The translations under genes were made by a program, and so were the position numbers. From Phoronis pallida (lineage: Eukaryota > Phoronida > Phoronidae): 11,149 bases of DNA. Positions within the stretch are counted from its first letter, which is position 1. Every line of letters starts with the position of its first letter. The stretch covers positions 1 through 11,149 of the forward strand of contig JAOXYC010215573.1 of the NCBI GenBank assembly GCA_028565715.1, in the 5' to 3' direction. Shown here piece after piece: positions 1 through 6,723 of the stretch. The notes under the pieces were generated by a model that saw nothing but the letters and a program-made list of their open reading frames with translations, made no database searches and was not told the DNA's origin.

Positions 1-1043
1 GCCTAATACGATTATATAACCCATACCTCCTATGAGAGTTGTGGGTTGGAGAGCAAAAGGAAATGCAATTACATGTATAGTTTATTTGCGTTTTGACGCA
101 GGGTTTGGACCGACGCAGAGACAGTAACTAAGGTTATGATTATGATATATCCCTAAGTTACAGATGAATTTCTCTATCTATTACAAACTTCATCCCTATA
201 TAAGCTACTTGTGGGCGAAGCGTAAATTAAACCTCCAAAAGATTTAGGTTTAGGACAATTTAAGCATCTAGTCGCCACGTGCGTCTCCTAATGGCAGAAT
301 CCGACCTTCAAATGGGCAATAAAGGGACGCTTGAAGCTCATGGGAAAGCTTTATTCACCGTTTTTTCACACTACGTCTTCAACTTTAACACATGAGTAAC
401 TTACGTGCTGCAATTGTTGTTTTCCCGTTGGATATTACAGATTGGCTTCGACTAGAACTGAATTGTATTATAGATTGACGTCTGCGACCCGCCACCTTGA
501 CAAGGAACTCATCGTCTGGAAAAAAACAGCCATTTAAAACATATCTGGCCGCGACTTCTGTCACAATAATAGACCAAAACATAACATTTTCTGAAGAAGT
601 GTTACTTTTAAATTTTAGTTTGGGCTGCCACTTCTTTCTCGACGCAACGTATCTATAGTTTAAAAAATACAATCAATGTTAAAACTGAAAAGCGTACATA
701 ACCCCTTCATCAAGATAACCTTTTGCTCATCCATCCTTGTTTTTCATCGTCCAAAGTAAGGGAGAATGGTTTGCACACCGACTCTAGCGAACTATTTCAG
801 ACTATTTGTAGTAAATCCACCTTTCAAAAAAGTCATTGGTGACTAGAAACTTTTCTTTATTTACATGTTTCCAAATAACGTCGTATAGCCTAGTAGTGGT
901 AGAAATTTAGCGTCAAGAAAATTTCCCGTCGTCGGTTTTTGTTTCATGTTAATGAGCATGTTTTGTAGTGTTCCCAAAAAAAGCCCCGTTTGTCGGCTTT
1001 GGGGAATTTTTTGGCGACGAAATGAAAATCGACTTACTTTTTT
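1..1043. other. Gene-free AT-rich stretch
   Basis: No coding region can be supported here. Minus-strand open frames at 672-385 and 1106-861 (95 and 81 codons) have no domain, motif or residue pattern that I recognise, and their composition looks like chance AT-rich sequence. I found no tRNA-like fold, no microsatellite of note and no promoter element. Confidence 0.5.
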
Positions 1044-1156
1044 GGGTACAAGTCGAATAAGTTGGTCCCTCGTATAACTTCCGTTATTTAGTCGTTGGAA
1101 ACACACTGATTGAATAACGCAAATAAACGAGGGACCAACTTATTCGACTTGTACCC
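1044..1156. repeat. Long foldback (inverted repeat, 30-bp perfect arms)
   Basis: The arm at 1044-1073 is the exact reverse complement of 1127-1156, 30 of 30 bases. Inside it, 1083-1094 pairs again with 1108-1119 over 12 positions, with only two G-T wobbles, leaving an internal bulge on each side and a terminal loop of about 13 bases. The whole 113 bases would fold as one hairpin if transcribed from the plus strand. It has no coding content. It could be a foldback mobile element, a small-RNA precursor or a recent local inversion-duplication. The fold is visible in the sequence; the role is not. Confidence 0.85.
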
Positions 1157-1723
1157 TTTTTTTGTAATTACATTACATTTATTTTAGACCATAAAATCTT
1201 ACACGTCTGTGGCGTATCAAATATGACGTATTGGCCACGTTTCGCGCAAAATTTATACAATGATTATAAACTCATTAACAAGAGCATACTACCACTACTT
1301 TTTGATAACATTCCGGTTAATAAAAGACCATTTATTTGCTGGCGATATTTTTCGAACGATTTTGAAATTATTCAACACAATTCACTTTATACATAGTCAT
1401 GGGGTTTTGTCACCGTGATTTATATCAAGTTCTTTTTAACAGGTTTTAAGACCATTTTGATTTTGATACAAAAAAAATGTAAAATTGGTGCAAATAAAGA
1501 TGAAATAACTGCATGAAATCGTACATGTAGTCTCGGAATGTTTTTATTAGACCATGCGAAAACGTCTTCACATTGAAAGAGGAACTCTAGTCTTTCTGCA
1601 GATTAAATATTTTGTGTTTAAAATAATTAATTAATCATCAGTCAGGCCTCTTTTCATGCAGTTGCACTGCTGTGTTCCGCACAAGTTTCTTCAAGATTGA
1701 CATTTACATTGAATAAAGTTCAA
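1157..1723. other. Gene-free AT-rich stretch
   Basis: Very AT-rich sequence with runs of A and T. No open frame, repeat or RNA gene in it can be supported. Confidence 0.5.
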
Positions 1724-1763
1724 TACACCACTGGGTGCTGGTTGAGTACACCACTGGGTGCTG
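1724..1763. repeat. Short tandem repeat, 23-bp period, about 1.7 copies
   Basis: The 17-base word TACACCACTGGGTGCTG occurs at 1724-1740 and again at 1747-1763, giving a 23-base period. The spacer word TTGAGTAC at 1742-1749 recurs at 1770-1777. It lies at the ragged downstream edge of the minus-strand pseudogene. Confidence 0.8.
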
Positions 1764-2550
1764 TCTGTATTGAGTACCCTAGCCATTTTTCTCCATCTCT
1801 AATATATGGAATCAAGATGTTGCCTAAGACCTTTCTATGTTTCCGCGTATGTGCAAATGGACACGCAGTTCGTTGTAGTACGCTGCTCTAGGAGTCGATG
1901 GTAGTCTGTTTAAATCAACGTTACCTTTTGCTGCTACAATTTTTTTGAAAACCATGTGCCTTAAAAGACCTTCCTGGACATCGCATTTGAACATTAAACA
2001 AAATAGCTTTGGGCATGTGACTACCACCAATGAGCTATATGAGAGTATAAAGCTCATTGCTCCAACCGACTCTTCCTAAGGGTAGTAACTGCAAAATTCT
2101 CTCCCAACGTTTTTGAACCTGGGTGTTCAATTGCAAAAACTTGAGTATCGAGCCTTTACCAAACCATGACATTGCATTGCTTTGTCGCAGCCTGACCATG
2201 CCTGGGCAATAAAGCAATATCGTCCTTCATGGAAGAGTGAATTTGTTTACACAATACCCGTATGTTGAATTGTCTTTTTTAAAAGATTCGTACTTGAAGA
2301 AACTGTTAAGATAATGTAAGCAAATTCTTCCTGCCTGGGTAACGATGACTATGTCCGCAAATTGGATGTTTTGTGTCAAACGTTTGCGCTTGTCCACATA
2401 AAAAGCAACAAGTTTGATTTCCCAACCAAATTGGAGTCGGTGGTATTGTCGTTCACATACGAAACAAGTACAGTGCACTTTTATGCTGGTGTTCAAGTAT
2501 ACGCACGGTAAGATTGCTTGGAATAAAGATAAAACTTCCCCGAGTATCAA
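1730..2550 (-). pseudogene. Broken member of an unnamed repetitive invertebrate gene family (FEN1/PIN-like block)
   Basis: Several blocks in changing minus-strand frames match, in order, a protein pattern I remember from many predicted marine-invertebrate proteins. They are FADIVIVTQAGRICLHYL (about 2361-2305, in place of the usual DTDV-type strand), AWSGCD (2201-2184), FGKGSILKFL in a different frame (from 2163), DVQEGLLRHMVFKK followed by VDLNRLPSTPRAA (1979-1870), and LGNILIP...KWLGY (about 1827-1770). The GCD...GKG block resembles the GCDY...GIGPKRA segment of FEN1/XPG nucleases, so an ancestral nuclease-like role is an inference. The frame changes between AWSGCD and FGKG, and stops interrupt at about 2035 and 1824. 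Part of the region between the first two blocks seems to be missing. It is probably the relic of a mobile or multicopy gene. The family match rests on memory, so confidence is modest. Confidence 0.4.
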
Positions 2551-3043
2551 TTTTTTCTTTTAAAAATCAGTATTTCAGTAACGTCACTACAATATAATAG
2601 GCCTTTGTGTCATATTTTGGAAAATAATAAACTAACATGAGCCGCGTTAATATTTCATTTTCACGCGCGCTAGACGCATCATTGTGTCAAAATGAAGGCG
2701 AGACGCGTACCTACTGTAGTTATTTGCCAGTGTACAAGCAACATAGGCGACCCTATATTTTTTTTCTGAAAATACCATATACATGGAAGTCAATAGCATA
2801 TGCAAATTGGATGTCGTCAAACACCGGGCGTTCCAACAGTCTCCCCCCATTGCCACACTTCGAGGTAATGTTTCATTCATGTACTCAATTGTGCGATAAA
2901 ATCCGAAAATTTTCCGGATTTCTTTTTTTTTTAAGAAACATATGAAAAATACAGCTGTTCTTTGCAGGCTACATCCTTCAGAATTTCAAGGAAACCAGAT
3001 AAAAGCTACAAAGGGAATTATTCCACTACCGGTATTCCAATTA
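2551..3043. other. No supported gene
   Basis: Both strands carry overlapping open frames of about 80-100 codons (2637-2945 plus, 2880-2647 minus), but neither shows a recognisable domain and the two overlap each other. The word GCAAATTGGATGT at 2802-2814 also occurs at 2357-2369, a possible trace of an old duplication. Confidence 0.4.
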
Positions 3044-3055
3044 TATAATAACATG
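3044..3055 (+). repeat. Left 12-bp direct repeat, possible target-site duplication of copy A
   Basis: TATAATAACATG is repeated exactly at 3684-3695. It overlaps the first four bases of the left arm, so the exact insertion boundary is uncertain. Confidence 0.45.
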
Positions 3056-3157
3056 TTGCTATCAAATAAAATACGACTGTTTTAAAAATCATAGTACATG
3101 TATTACTGACTTGTTTCGAAGTTCCACAGGATTCGCGCCAAATTAATGGCAAGCGTA
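3052..3157 (-). repeat. Left inverted arm of PLE copy A (3' terminal segment)
   Basis: This arm is reverse-complementary to 3543-3659, with about six mismatches over 106 aligned positions and one 11-base gap. It lies downstream of the GIY-YIG frame in sense orientation, so it is the 3' terminal segment. The gap removes one strand of the small hairpin that the right arm retains. It contains GAAACAAGTC on the minus strand (3117-3108). Confidence 0.85.
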
Positions 3158-3254
3158 CACAATTTACATGGTAATTACAATAATAGCGCCATCTATCGGC
3201 CCCAATAGTAATCAGGGAAGAAAAGTAAAACAAATGTGCAATGATGCAATAAAA

Positions 3255-3554
3255 TTAAATAAATAAATCAAGAGAAACAGTTTTAATTTGTCCATTTAGA
3301 TCAGGTTTCATCCAGGTTATATACATCGCCTCCTTAAGTCTTAGACTGCAAGAATTATCTGCAGAGTCCAGCACAATGAAACATGCGTCATCACATAGGG
3401 TTTTGCACTGTGCCGAACCCTGCAAATGCCTGAAAATATGTGAATTGGCGTCTCTGTGAAGATGTTCATTAATTCTCGTGTTGAGATGGCGAAATGTTTC
3501 CCCAATGTAGGTTGATCCACAACCTCCACATTTGAATATATATACGCTTGCCAT
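3255..3554 (-). CDS. GIY-YIG endonuclease domain of a Penelope-like element (5'-truncated copy A)
   Basis: This 99-codon frame runs from ATG at 3554 to TAA at 3257-3255 with no break. It is the nuclease module that, in a full PLE, nicks target DNA before reverse transcription. Visible signature residues are V4-Y5 (the GIY half), Y16-I17-G18 followed by ET, R27 in TRINEH, E75 in LKEA, and N87 in the DLNGQ motif. A metal-binding-like set CGGC (C9, C12) and HIFRH (H39, H43) is complete. The length matches the domain alone; the reverse transcriptase is absent. The ATG lies inside the inverted arm, and the same frame stays open upstream to about 3641 without another ATG, so the start is a convention. 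All expected catalytic positions are present, but expression is unknown and it is most likely a retroelement remnant. Confidence 0.8.
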   Translation of the reverse strand: MASVYIFKCGGCGSTYIGETFRHLNTRINEHLHRDANSHIFRHLQGSAQCKTLCDDACFIVLDSADNSCSLRLKEAMYITWMKPDLNGQIKTVSLDLFI

Positions 3555-3659
3555 AAATGTGGCGCGAATCCTGTGACCAAGAAGTGGAACTTCGAAACTA
3601 GTCAGTAATATATGTACTATTATTTTTAAAACAGTCGTATTTTATTTGATAACAACATG
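3543..3659 (+). repeat. Right inverted arm of PLE copy A
   Basis: This is the reverse complement of 3052-3157 at about 94% identity, plus 11 extra bases (TGACCAAGAAG at about 3574-3584). In plus orientation it reads as the 3' terminal segment of the element, opposite in direction to the adjacent GIY-YIG frame. The extra 11 bases supply the 5' strand of the hairpin described at 3571-3603. Confidence 0.85.
3571..3603 (+). ncRNA. Hammerhead-like motif, degenerate, in the right arm of copy A
   Basis: A 4-bp stem GAAG/CTTC (3581-3584, 3590-3593) with loop TGGAA is followed directly by GAAAC, two bases and GTC (3594-3603). Hairpin, GAAA, short stem III, then a GUC cleavage triplet is the order seen in type I hammerhead ribozymes with a minimal stem III, which have been described in PLE terminal repeats. 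The 5' core should read CTGANGA next to the stem; here it reads CTGTGA with four extra bases before the stem. It is therefore at best a decayed ribozyme. The motif is seen; the ribozyme identity is inferred. Confidence 0.3.
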
Positions 3660-3683
3660 GACTTTGCTGCGAACAAGAAAATT

Positions 3684-3695
3684 TATAATAACATG
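3684..3695 (+). repeat. Right 12-bp direct repeat, possible target-site duplication of copy A
   Basis: This is an exact copy of TATAATAACATG from 3044-3055, lying 24 bases outside the right arm. Confidence 0.45.
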
Positions 3696-5060
3696 CTTTT
3701 GTGTTTTTGTATCATTCTTTGTCATACTGGACCCAGTTAAAGCGTCCAGTGTGTTTTTTTCTGAAACCTTGGTGATTTTAGTATGTGGCATGTAAAAATC
3801 AACTATATGTAAATTAATAAAAACTTCCTAGTGTAAATTATACCTTTTTTTAAATTCCAATAACAGGAAAGTCAGACATGCGCCCTAGATTATTAATTTA
3901 TTTTTATTCTTTTTGGTGGCCATTTTGTATTTTGGCAGTTTGTTTCATTCAACTCGACTTTTAAATTTCTTTCATCTACTGATTTTTTCAAGTTTCACCT
4001 TGGATGAGTGGATTTTCCCATGCTTTGTCTATTTTTGCCTCTCTTGAGGGGGGTACATTTCAGGCGTCCGTACTGTTTTTCCCTAAGCTCTCACGACGAC
4101 GGAGGCTTTTTTTTCTGAAACACTACAGATCCTCCCCGTTCCAAAAATCCAAAAATCATGGACGGGAAAATCTCTTGGCGCTAAATAGAGAATTTGAGCC
4201 ACCACTACTAGGCTAGTATTTATGTTGCCTTTTCTGAAACACTTTAAGGACATGAAAACGTCAACACGATAAGTGATCTAATTTCAGAAGTACCCCCTAT
4301 ACCTAGTCCTAGGGAAAATGGTAACTCCCGTTCGCTCAAAAAACAACCAAATGCCGTCTCGCCACTAATCACTTCATTTTCGCCCCAATCATGTATAACT
4401 TATTCCAAATGTTTACCTGTCGGTTTTTTAAAACAGCAACCACACGTTAGGTAATACCACCACACTTTCACCATATGGCAGTATCCGTTCAAGTAACTTC
4501 TTTTCGTTGCACCATAGATTATCGGATTAATCTGGAAAAAGAAGTTTTTGTTTCTTATCTAAAAAAAGAATGTTAAATAGTAGGTTATGTGTTCAGTGCT
4601 TCCATAGTGCTTTTCTTTCATGGTTCATAAACTCAAAGTGCTTTACACTACCCAACACCATTACCCAGGCTCGGCTCTGGTCCCATATTGACTCGCCGAG
4701 GAGTGTTCTCGAAAAGAGTCGCGTTGTCATTGTGGGCTTTTTCATATGCAATATGTCCTGGCGCAGTTGGAAGCACACTCTTTACTATATGCCATAGCCG
4801 CCGTTTTATATACGGTAATAAAAACAGCTGTACATTCTATTCTTCTATATTTACTGTACATGTGACGTAAAGCCAAATCCGTATGGAAGTGCTCTAGCCA
4901 GGATTAAAACCCCAAGATATTTCTTTTTCCGAACATTTTGTACACCGTGTTTGTTTTGTTTTTGTTGCGACACGACTAAATTCTGAAACCTGAGGCTTAC
5001 TGATTGAAAAAAATCTATACTTGCATATCAAATATAATCCATCCAAAGGGTCTGTTGCTA
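3696..5060. other. Gene-free stretch between the two retroelement relics
   Basis: I see no gene. Open frames of 60-75 codons (for example 4004-4216, 4570-4797) overlap on opposite strands and show no recognisable domain. A small perfect hairpin with stem ACTGGAC/GTCCAGT lies at 3726-3750. The word TTTTCTGAAACACT occurs at about 4111-4124 and again at about 4228-4241. The last part (4894-5060) may be older element flank, but I cannot match it to anything. Confidence 0.45.
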
Positions 5061-5104
5061 ACAAGTGATAGTAAAAGTTGAACATAAATAACAAGTGTTT
5101 TAAA
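5061..5104 (-). repeat. Terminal-repeat segment of PLE B, copy 1
   Basis: This segment matches 6015-6058 in direct orientation with two mismatches in 44 bases. It is the outer part of the left copy's 3' terminal repeat. Its continuation, beginning AAAGCGTGACATG, is displaced to 5581 by the inserted element. Confidence 0.85.
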
Positions 5105-5577
5105 GGGGGTATACATGCTGAACTGGTTCAAATTTTTTAAGGGCCTGATTTTATGCAATTCACTTCGCCTTTAGTTGAAACTTCAACCATTGAATTATTA
5201 AAACTATCCCTTTTCAGGAAATAGGAGTTATTGTCAGTTATTTGGTTTGTTTGTAAACAACATTGCTTACATAACAAACCTTTTATTGTTTATATCTTTG
5301 AAATTAAGCCATTTTCTTCCGAAACAAAACTTGATTATTGTTAAGACGGTGAAATAGCATCTATAAAAACTGCCTAATTCATTCTGGGGAAAAGTCAAAT
5401 TTTTTGTAAACAATGGTTTGTTTACAATTTTTCAAAACAATGCATTTTTTTCCAACTTGCAAACAAAGTATGAAACTTAAAAGTTGCCCAACAAATTTGT
5501 TCCCAGAGGTTGTTCCTATATATGCAAGCAGAAAATCTTGTTAAAAATTCATGAAAACAAGCATGTATACCCCCTTT
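5102..5577. mobile_element. Short TIR element (MITE-like), 476 bp, inserted in the PLE B terminal repeat
   Basis: AAAGGGGGTATACATGCT at 5102-5119 is the perfect reverse complement of 5560-5577, giving 18-bp terminal inverted repeats. Nothing inside codes for a transposase. The uninterrupted relative at 6015-6072 reads GTTTTAAAGCGTGACATG; here the same sequence is split at TTTTAAA by the element, so an empty site is present in the same window. TTAA (5100-5103, 5578-5581) or TA (5101-5102, 5579-5580) could be the duplicated target; one extra A on the right prevents a choice. Several short self-complementary words occur inside, for example TTGTAAACAA paired with TTGTTTACAA at 5404-5427. The superfamily is not assigned. 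Confidence 0.8.
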
Positions 5578-5587
5578 TTAAAAGCGT

Positions 5588-5620
5588 GACATGTTTCGAC
5601 GGCACAACCATCGTCGTCGG
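5588..5620 (-). ncRNA. Hammerhead-like motif, left copy of PLE B
   Basis: This is an exact minus-strand copy of the motif at 6691-6723: CCGACGAC, stem GATGG/CCGTC with loop TTGTG, then GAAACATGTC. The order hairpin, GAAA, GTC fits the 3' half of a hammerhead core, while CCGACGAC is an imperfect match to CTGANGA. Preservation in both copies shows it belongs to the element's terminal segment, not that it is active. Confidence 0.3.
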
Positions 5621-5718
5621 ACGTTTATTGATAAGTGACTTACTAGCCCGAAGGCTGATGAGAACTGAGATTGGCACAGTAACAATGGATCACACAAACT
5701 ACTGTATATCAATATAGT

Positions 5719-6013
5719 TAATGACTCGTGCACTAGCTGACCATTGAGCTGCGGGCCTCTTTGTTGTATCTAAATGGCCTCGCGCAGCTTCAAATAGTAA
5801 CTATTGTTATCACTGTCGATGATCGTGAAGGAGTGCTCACCGCACGCTGCCCTGCAATCATCGTTAAGCTATAAATACCTATTGATACTGGAGTTCTTTG
5901 AAGAATGTAAGTGTTCTTAAATTCTGGTGCACAAATGACGAGATGTTTGGCCAATATATGTCAAATTACATCGACATTTAAATTCATAAACTACACCAGA
6001 TTTAAGAGCAGGC
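5719..6013 (-). pseudogene. GIY-YIG domain of PLE B, left copy, with three in-frame stops
   Basis: Read on the minus strand from 6013, this gives SGVVYEFKC, CNLTYIGQTSRHLCTRI and then stops at 5919-5917, 5871-5869 and 5772-5770. All three are in the same frame and each is a single-base change from the right copy (Lys, Arg and Gln codons). After the stops the frame still reads NDDCRA, FTIIDSDNN, LKLREAI and PQLNGQLVHE without an indel, so decay was by point mutation. The usual YIGET is YIGQT here. It is a dead copy of the frame at 6107-6673 and forms the left arm of the inverted repeat. Confidence 0.85.
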
Positions 6014-6100
6014 GACAAGTGATAGTAAAAGTTGAACATAAAGAACAATTGTTTTAAAGCGTGACATGTTTCATATGCCCCACCACCTACACCCAAGTCG
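6014..6100 (-). repeat. Partial terminal repeat of PLE B joined to the truncated left copy
   Basis: In sense (minus) orientation this ends with GAAACATGTCACGCTTTAAAA (first base at 6072) and about 40 further bases matching 5104-5061, then joins the left copy's coding sequence at 6013. Its 5' part (about 6100-6073) differs from the other two terminal segments at the DNA level. It still aligns at the level of a translated pattern (DLGVGGGAYETCHAL against DDDGCAVETCHAL), so it is a diverged version of the same segment that lacks the clear hairpin. Confidence 0.65.
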
Positions 6101-6106
6101 GGTAAT

Positions 6107-6673
6107 ATGAGATATTTTTGCATTCCATATATTGGCATTTATTCTAAAATAGCACAAAGAAAATTTCAAAAAATGTTATCTCTCAAGTATTGTAAATCTA
6201 ATATTACGCAATTGGTGTTTAGATCATGTAAAATTGGAAGTCTTTTGAATGTAAAAGATACCATTCCGTCTGCTCTTAAATCTGGTGTAGTGTATGAATT
6301 TAAATGTCGATGTAATTTGACATATATTGGCGAAACATCTCGTCATTTGTGCACCAGAATTAAAGAACACTTACATTCTTCAAAGAACTCCAATATCAAT
6401 AGGCATTTAAGGCTTAACGATGATTGCAGGGCACCGTGCGGTGAGCAATCCTTCACGATCATCGACAGTGATAACAATAGATACAATTTGAAGCTACGCG
6501 AGGCCATTCAGATACAACAAAGATGCCCGCAGCTCAATGGTCAGCTAGTGCACGAGTCATTAACTCTATTGGTATATTTGTTTCTGTGCCAATCTCAGTT
6601 CTCATATTGTACATGTATGTGCATATGTGCATTGACCATTTCTTGTTTTGTATGCAGCATTCGGGCTAGTTAG
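6107..6673 (+). CDS. C-terminal part of a Penelope-like element protein with GIY-YIG endonuclease (right copy B)
   Basis: This 188-codon frame begins at a conventional ATG; the frame is open back to 6065. Residues 5-60 (CIPYIG... to IPSALKSG) fit the linker between reverse transcriptase and nuclease in PLE proteins. The GIY-YIG domain covers about residues 60-150: V62-Y63, Y73-I74-G75 with ET after it, R84 in TRIKEH, E132 in LREA and N144 in QLNGQ. The reverse transcriptase itself is missing, so this is a 5'-truncated copy. Two oddities set it apart from copy A: the CxxC pair has become CRC (C67, C69), and the first His of HxxxH is Asn96, leaving H100 alone. The tail after residue 150 is hydrophobic and Cys-rich, and does not match the left copy beyond residue 155. 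It is a retroelement remnant, probably not expressed as a host gene. Confidence 0.8.
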   Translation: MRYFCIPYIGIYSKIAQRKFQKMLSLKYCKSNITQLVFRSCKIGSLLNVKDTIPSALKSGVVYEFKCRCNLTYIGETSRHLCTRIKEHLHSSKNSNINRHLRLNDDCRAPCGEQSFTIIDSDNNRYNLKLREAIQIQQRCPQLNGQLVHESLTLLVYLFLCQSQFSYCTCMCICALTISCFVCSIRAS

Positions 6674-6690
6674 TCACTTATCAATAACGT

Positions 6691-6723
6691 CCGACGACGA
6701 TGGTTGTGCCGTCGAAACATGTC
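6691..6723 (+). ncRNA. Hammerhead-like motif in the 3' tail of PLE B, right copy
   Basis: CCGACGAC (6691-6698) is followed by stem GATGG/CCGTC (6699-6703, 6709-6713, one G-T wobble, loop TTGTG) and GAAACATGTC (6714-6723). The hairpin, GAAA, minimal stem III and GTC triplet follow the hammerhead order. The upstream core differs from CTGANGA by a C in place of the U, and one extra base lies before the stem. The layout is shared with the unrelated copy A, where the stem bases differ but are still paired. Confidence 0.35.

Larger units (their letters stand above)
3044..3695 (-). mobile_element. Penelope-like element copy A, 5'-truncated, flanked by inverted arms
   Basis: This is a compact retroelement relic on the minus strand. 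From right to left it has an inverted arm (3659-3543), a GIY-YIG reading frame (3554-3255), about 100 bases of 3' untranslated sequence, and the second arm (3157-3052). The left arm is the element's own 3' terminal segment in sense orientation. The right arm is the same segment turned over, sitting where the reverse transcriptase should be. TATAATAACATG occurs outside each side (3044-3055, 3684-3695) and may be a target-site duplication, although on the right it is 24 bases beyond the arm end. PLEs code for a reverse transcriptase plus a C-terminal GIY-YIG nuclease; here only the nuclease end is present. Partial inverted copies of terminal repeats at the truncated end are known for this class. 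Confidence 0.75.

Noticed and set aside
385-1106. Minus-strand open frames of 95 and 81 codons (672-385 and 1106-861)
   Set aside because: No domain or motif recognised and no repeat or splice context. The second runs into the foldback arm at 1044, so part of it is non-coding repeat.
2637-2945. Plus-strand frame of 102 codons with an ATG, and an overlapping minus-strand frame
   Set aside because: Both strands are open over the same bases, neither resembles a protein family, and the surroundings are AT-rich with homopolymer runs.
4004-4216. Plus-strand 70-codon frame with a basic RRRR stretch
   Set aside because: No recognisable domain; the length is within chance for this sequence.
5655-5662. 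CTGATGAG on the plus strand, a perfect hammerhead 5' core word
   Set aside because: It is antisense to the left PLE copy, and no hairpin with GAAA follows within reach, so it is chance.
5917-6138. Minus-strand 73-codon frame covering the start of the left PLE copy, considered as an independent gene
   Set aside because: It is terminal-repeat sequence fused to the first part of the dead GIY-YIG copy and ends at that copy's first premature stop.
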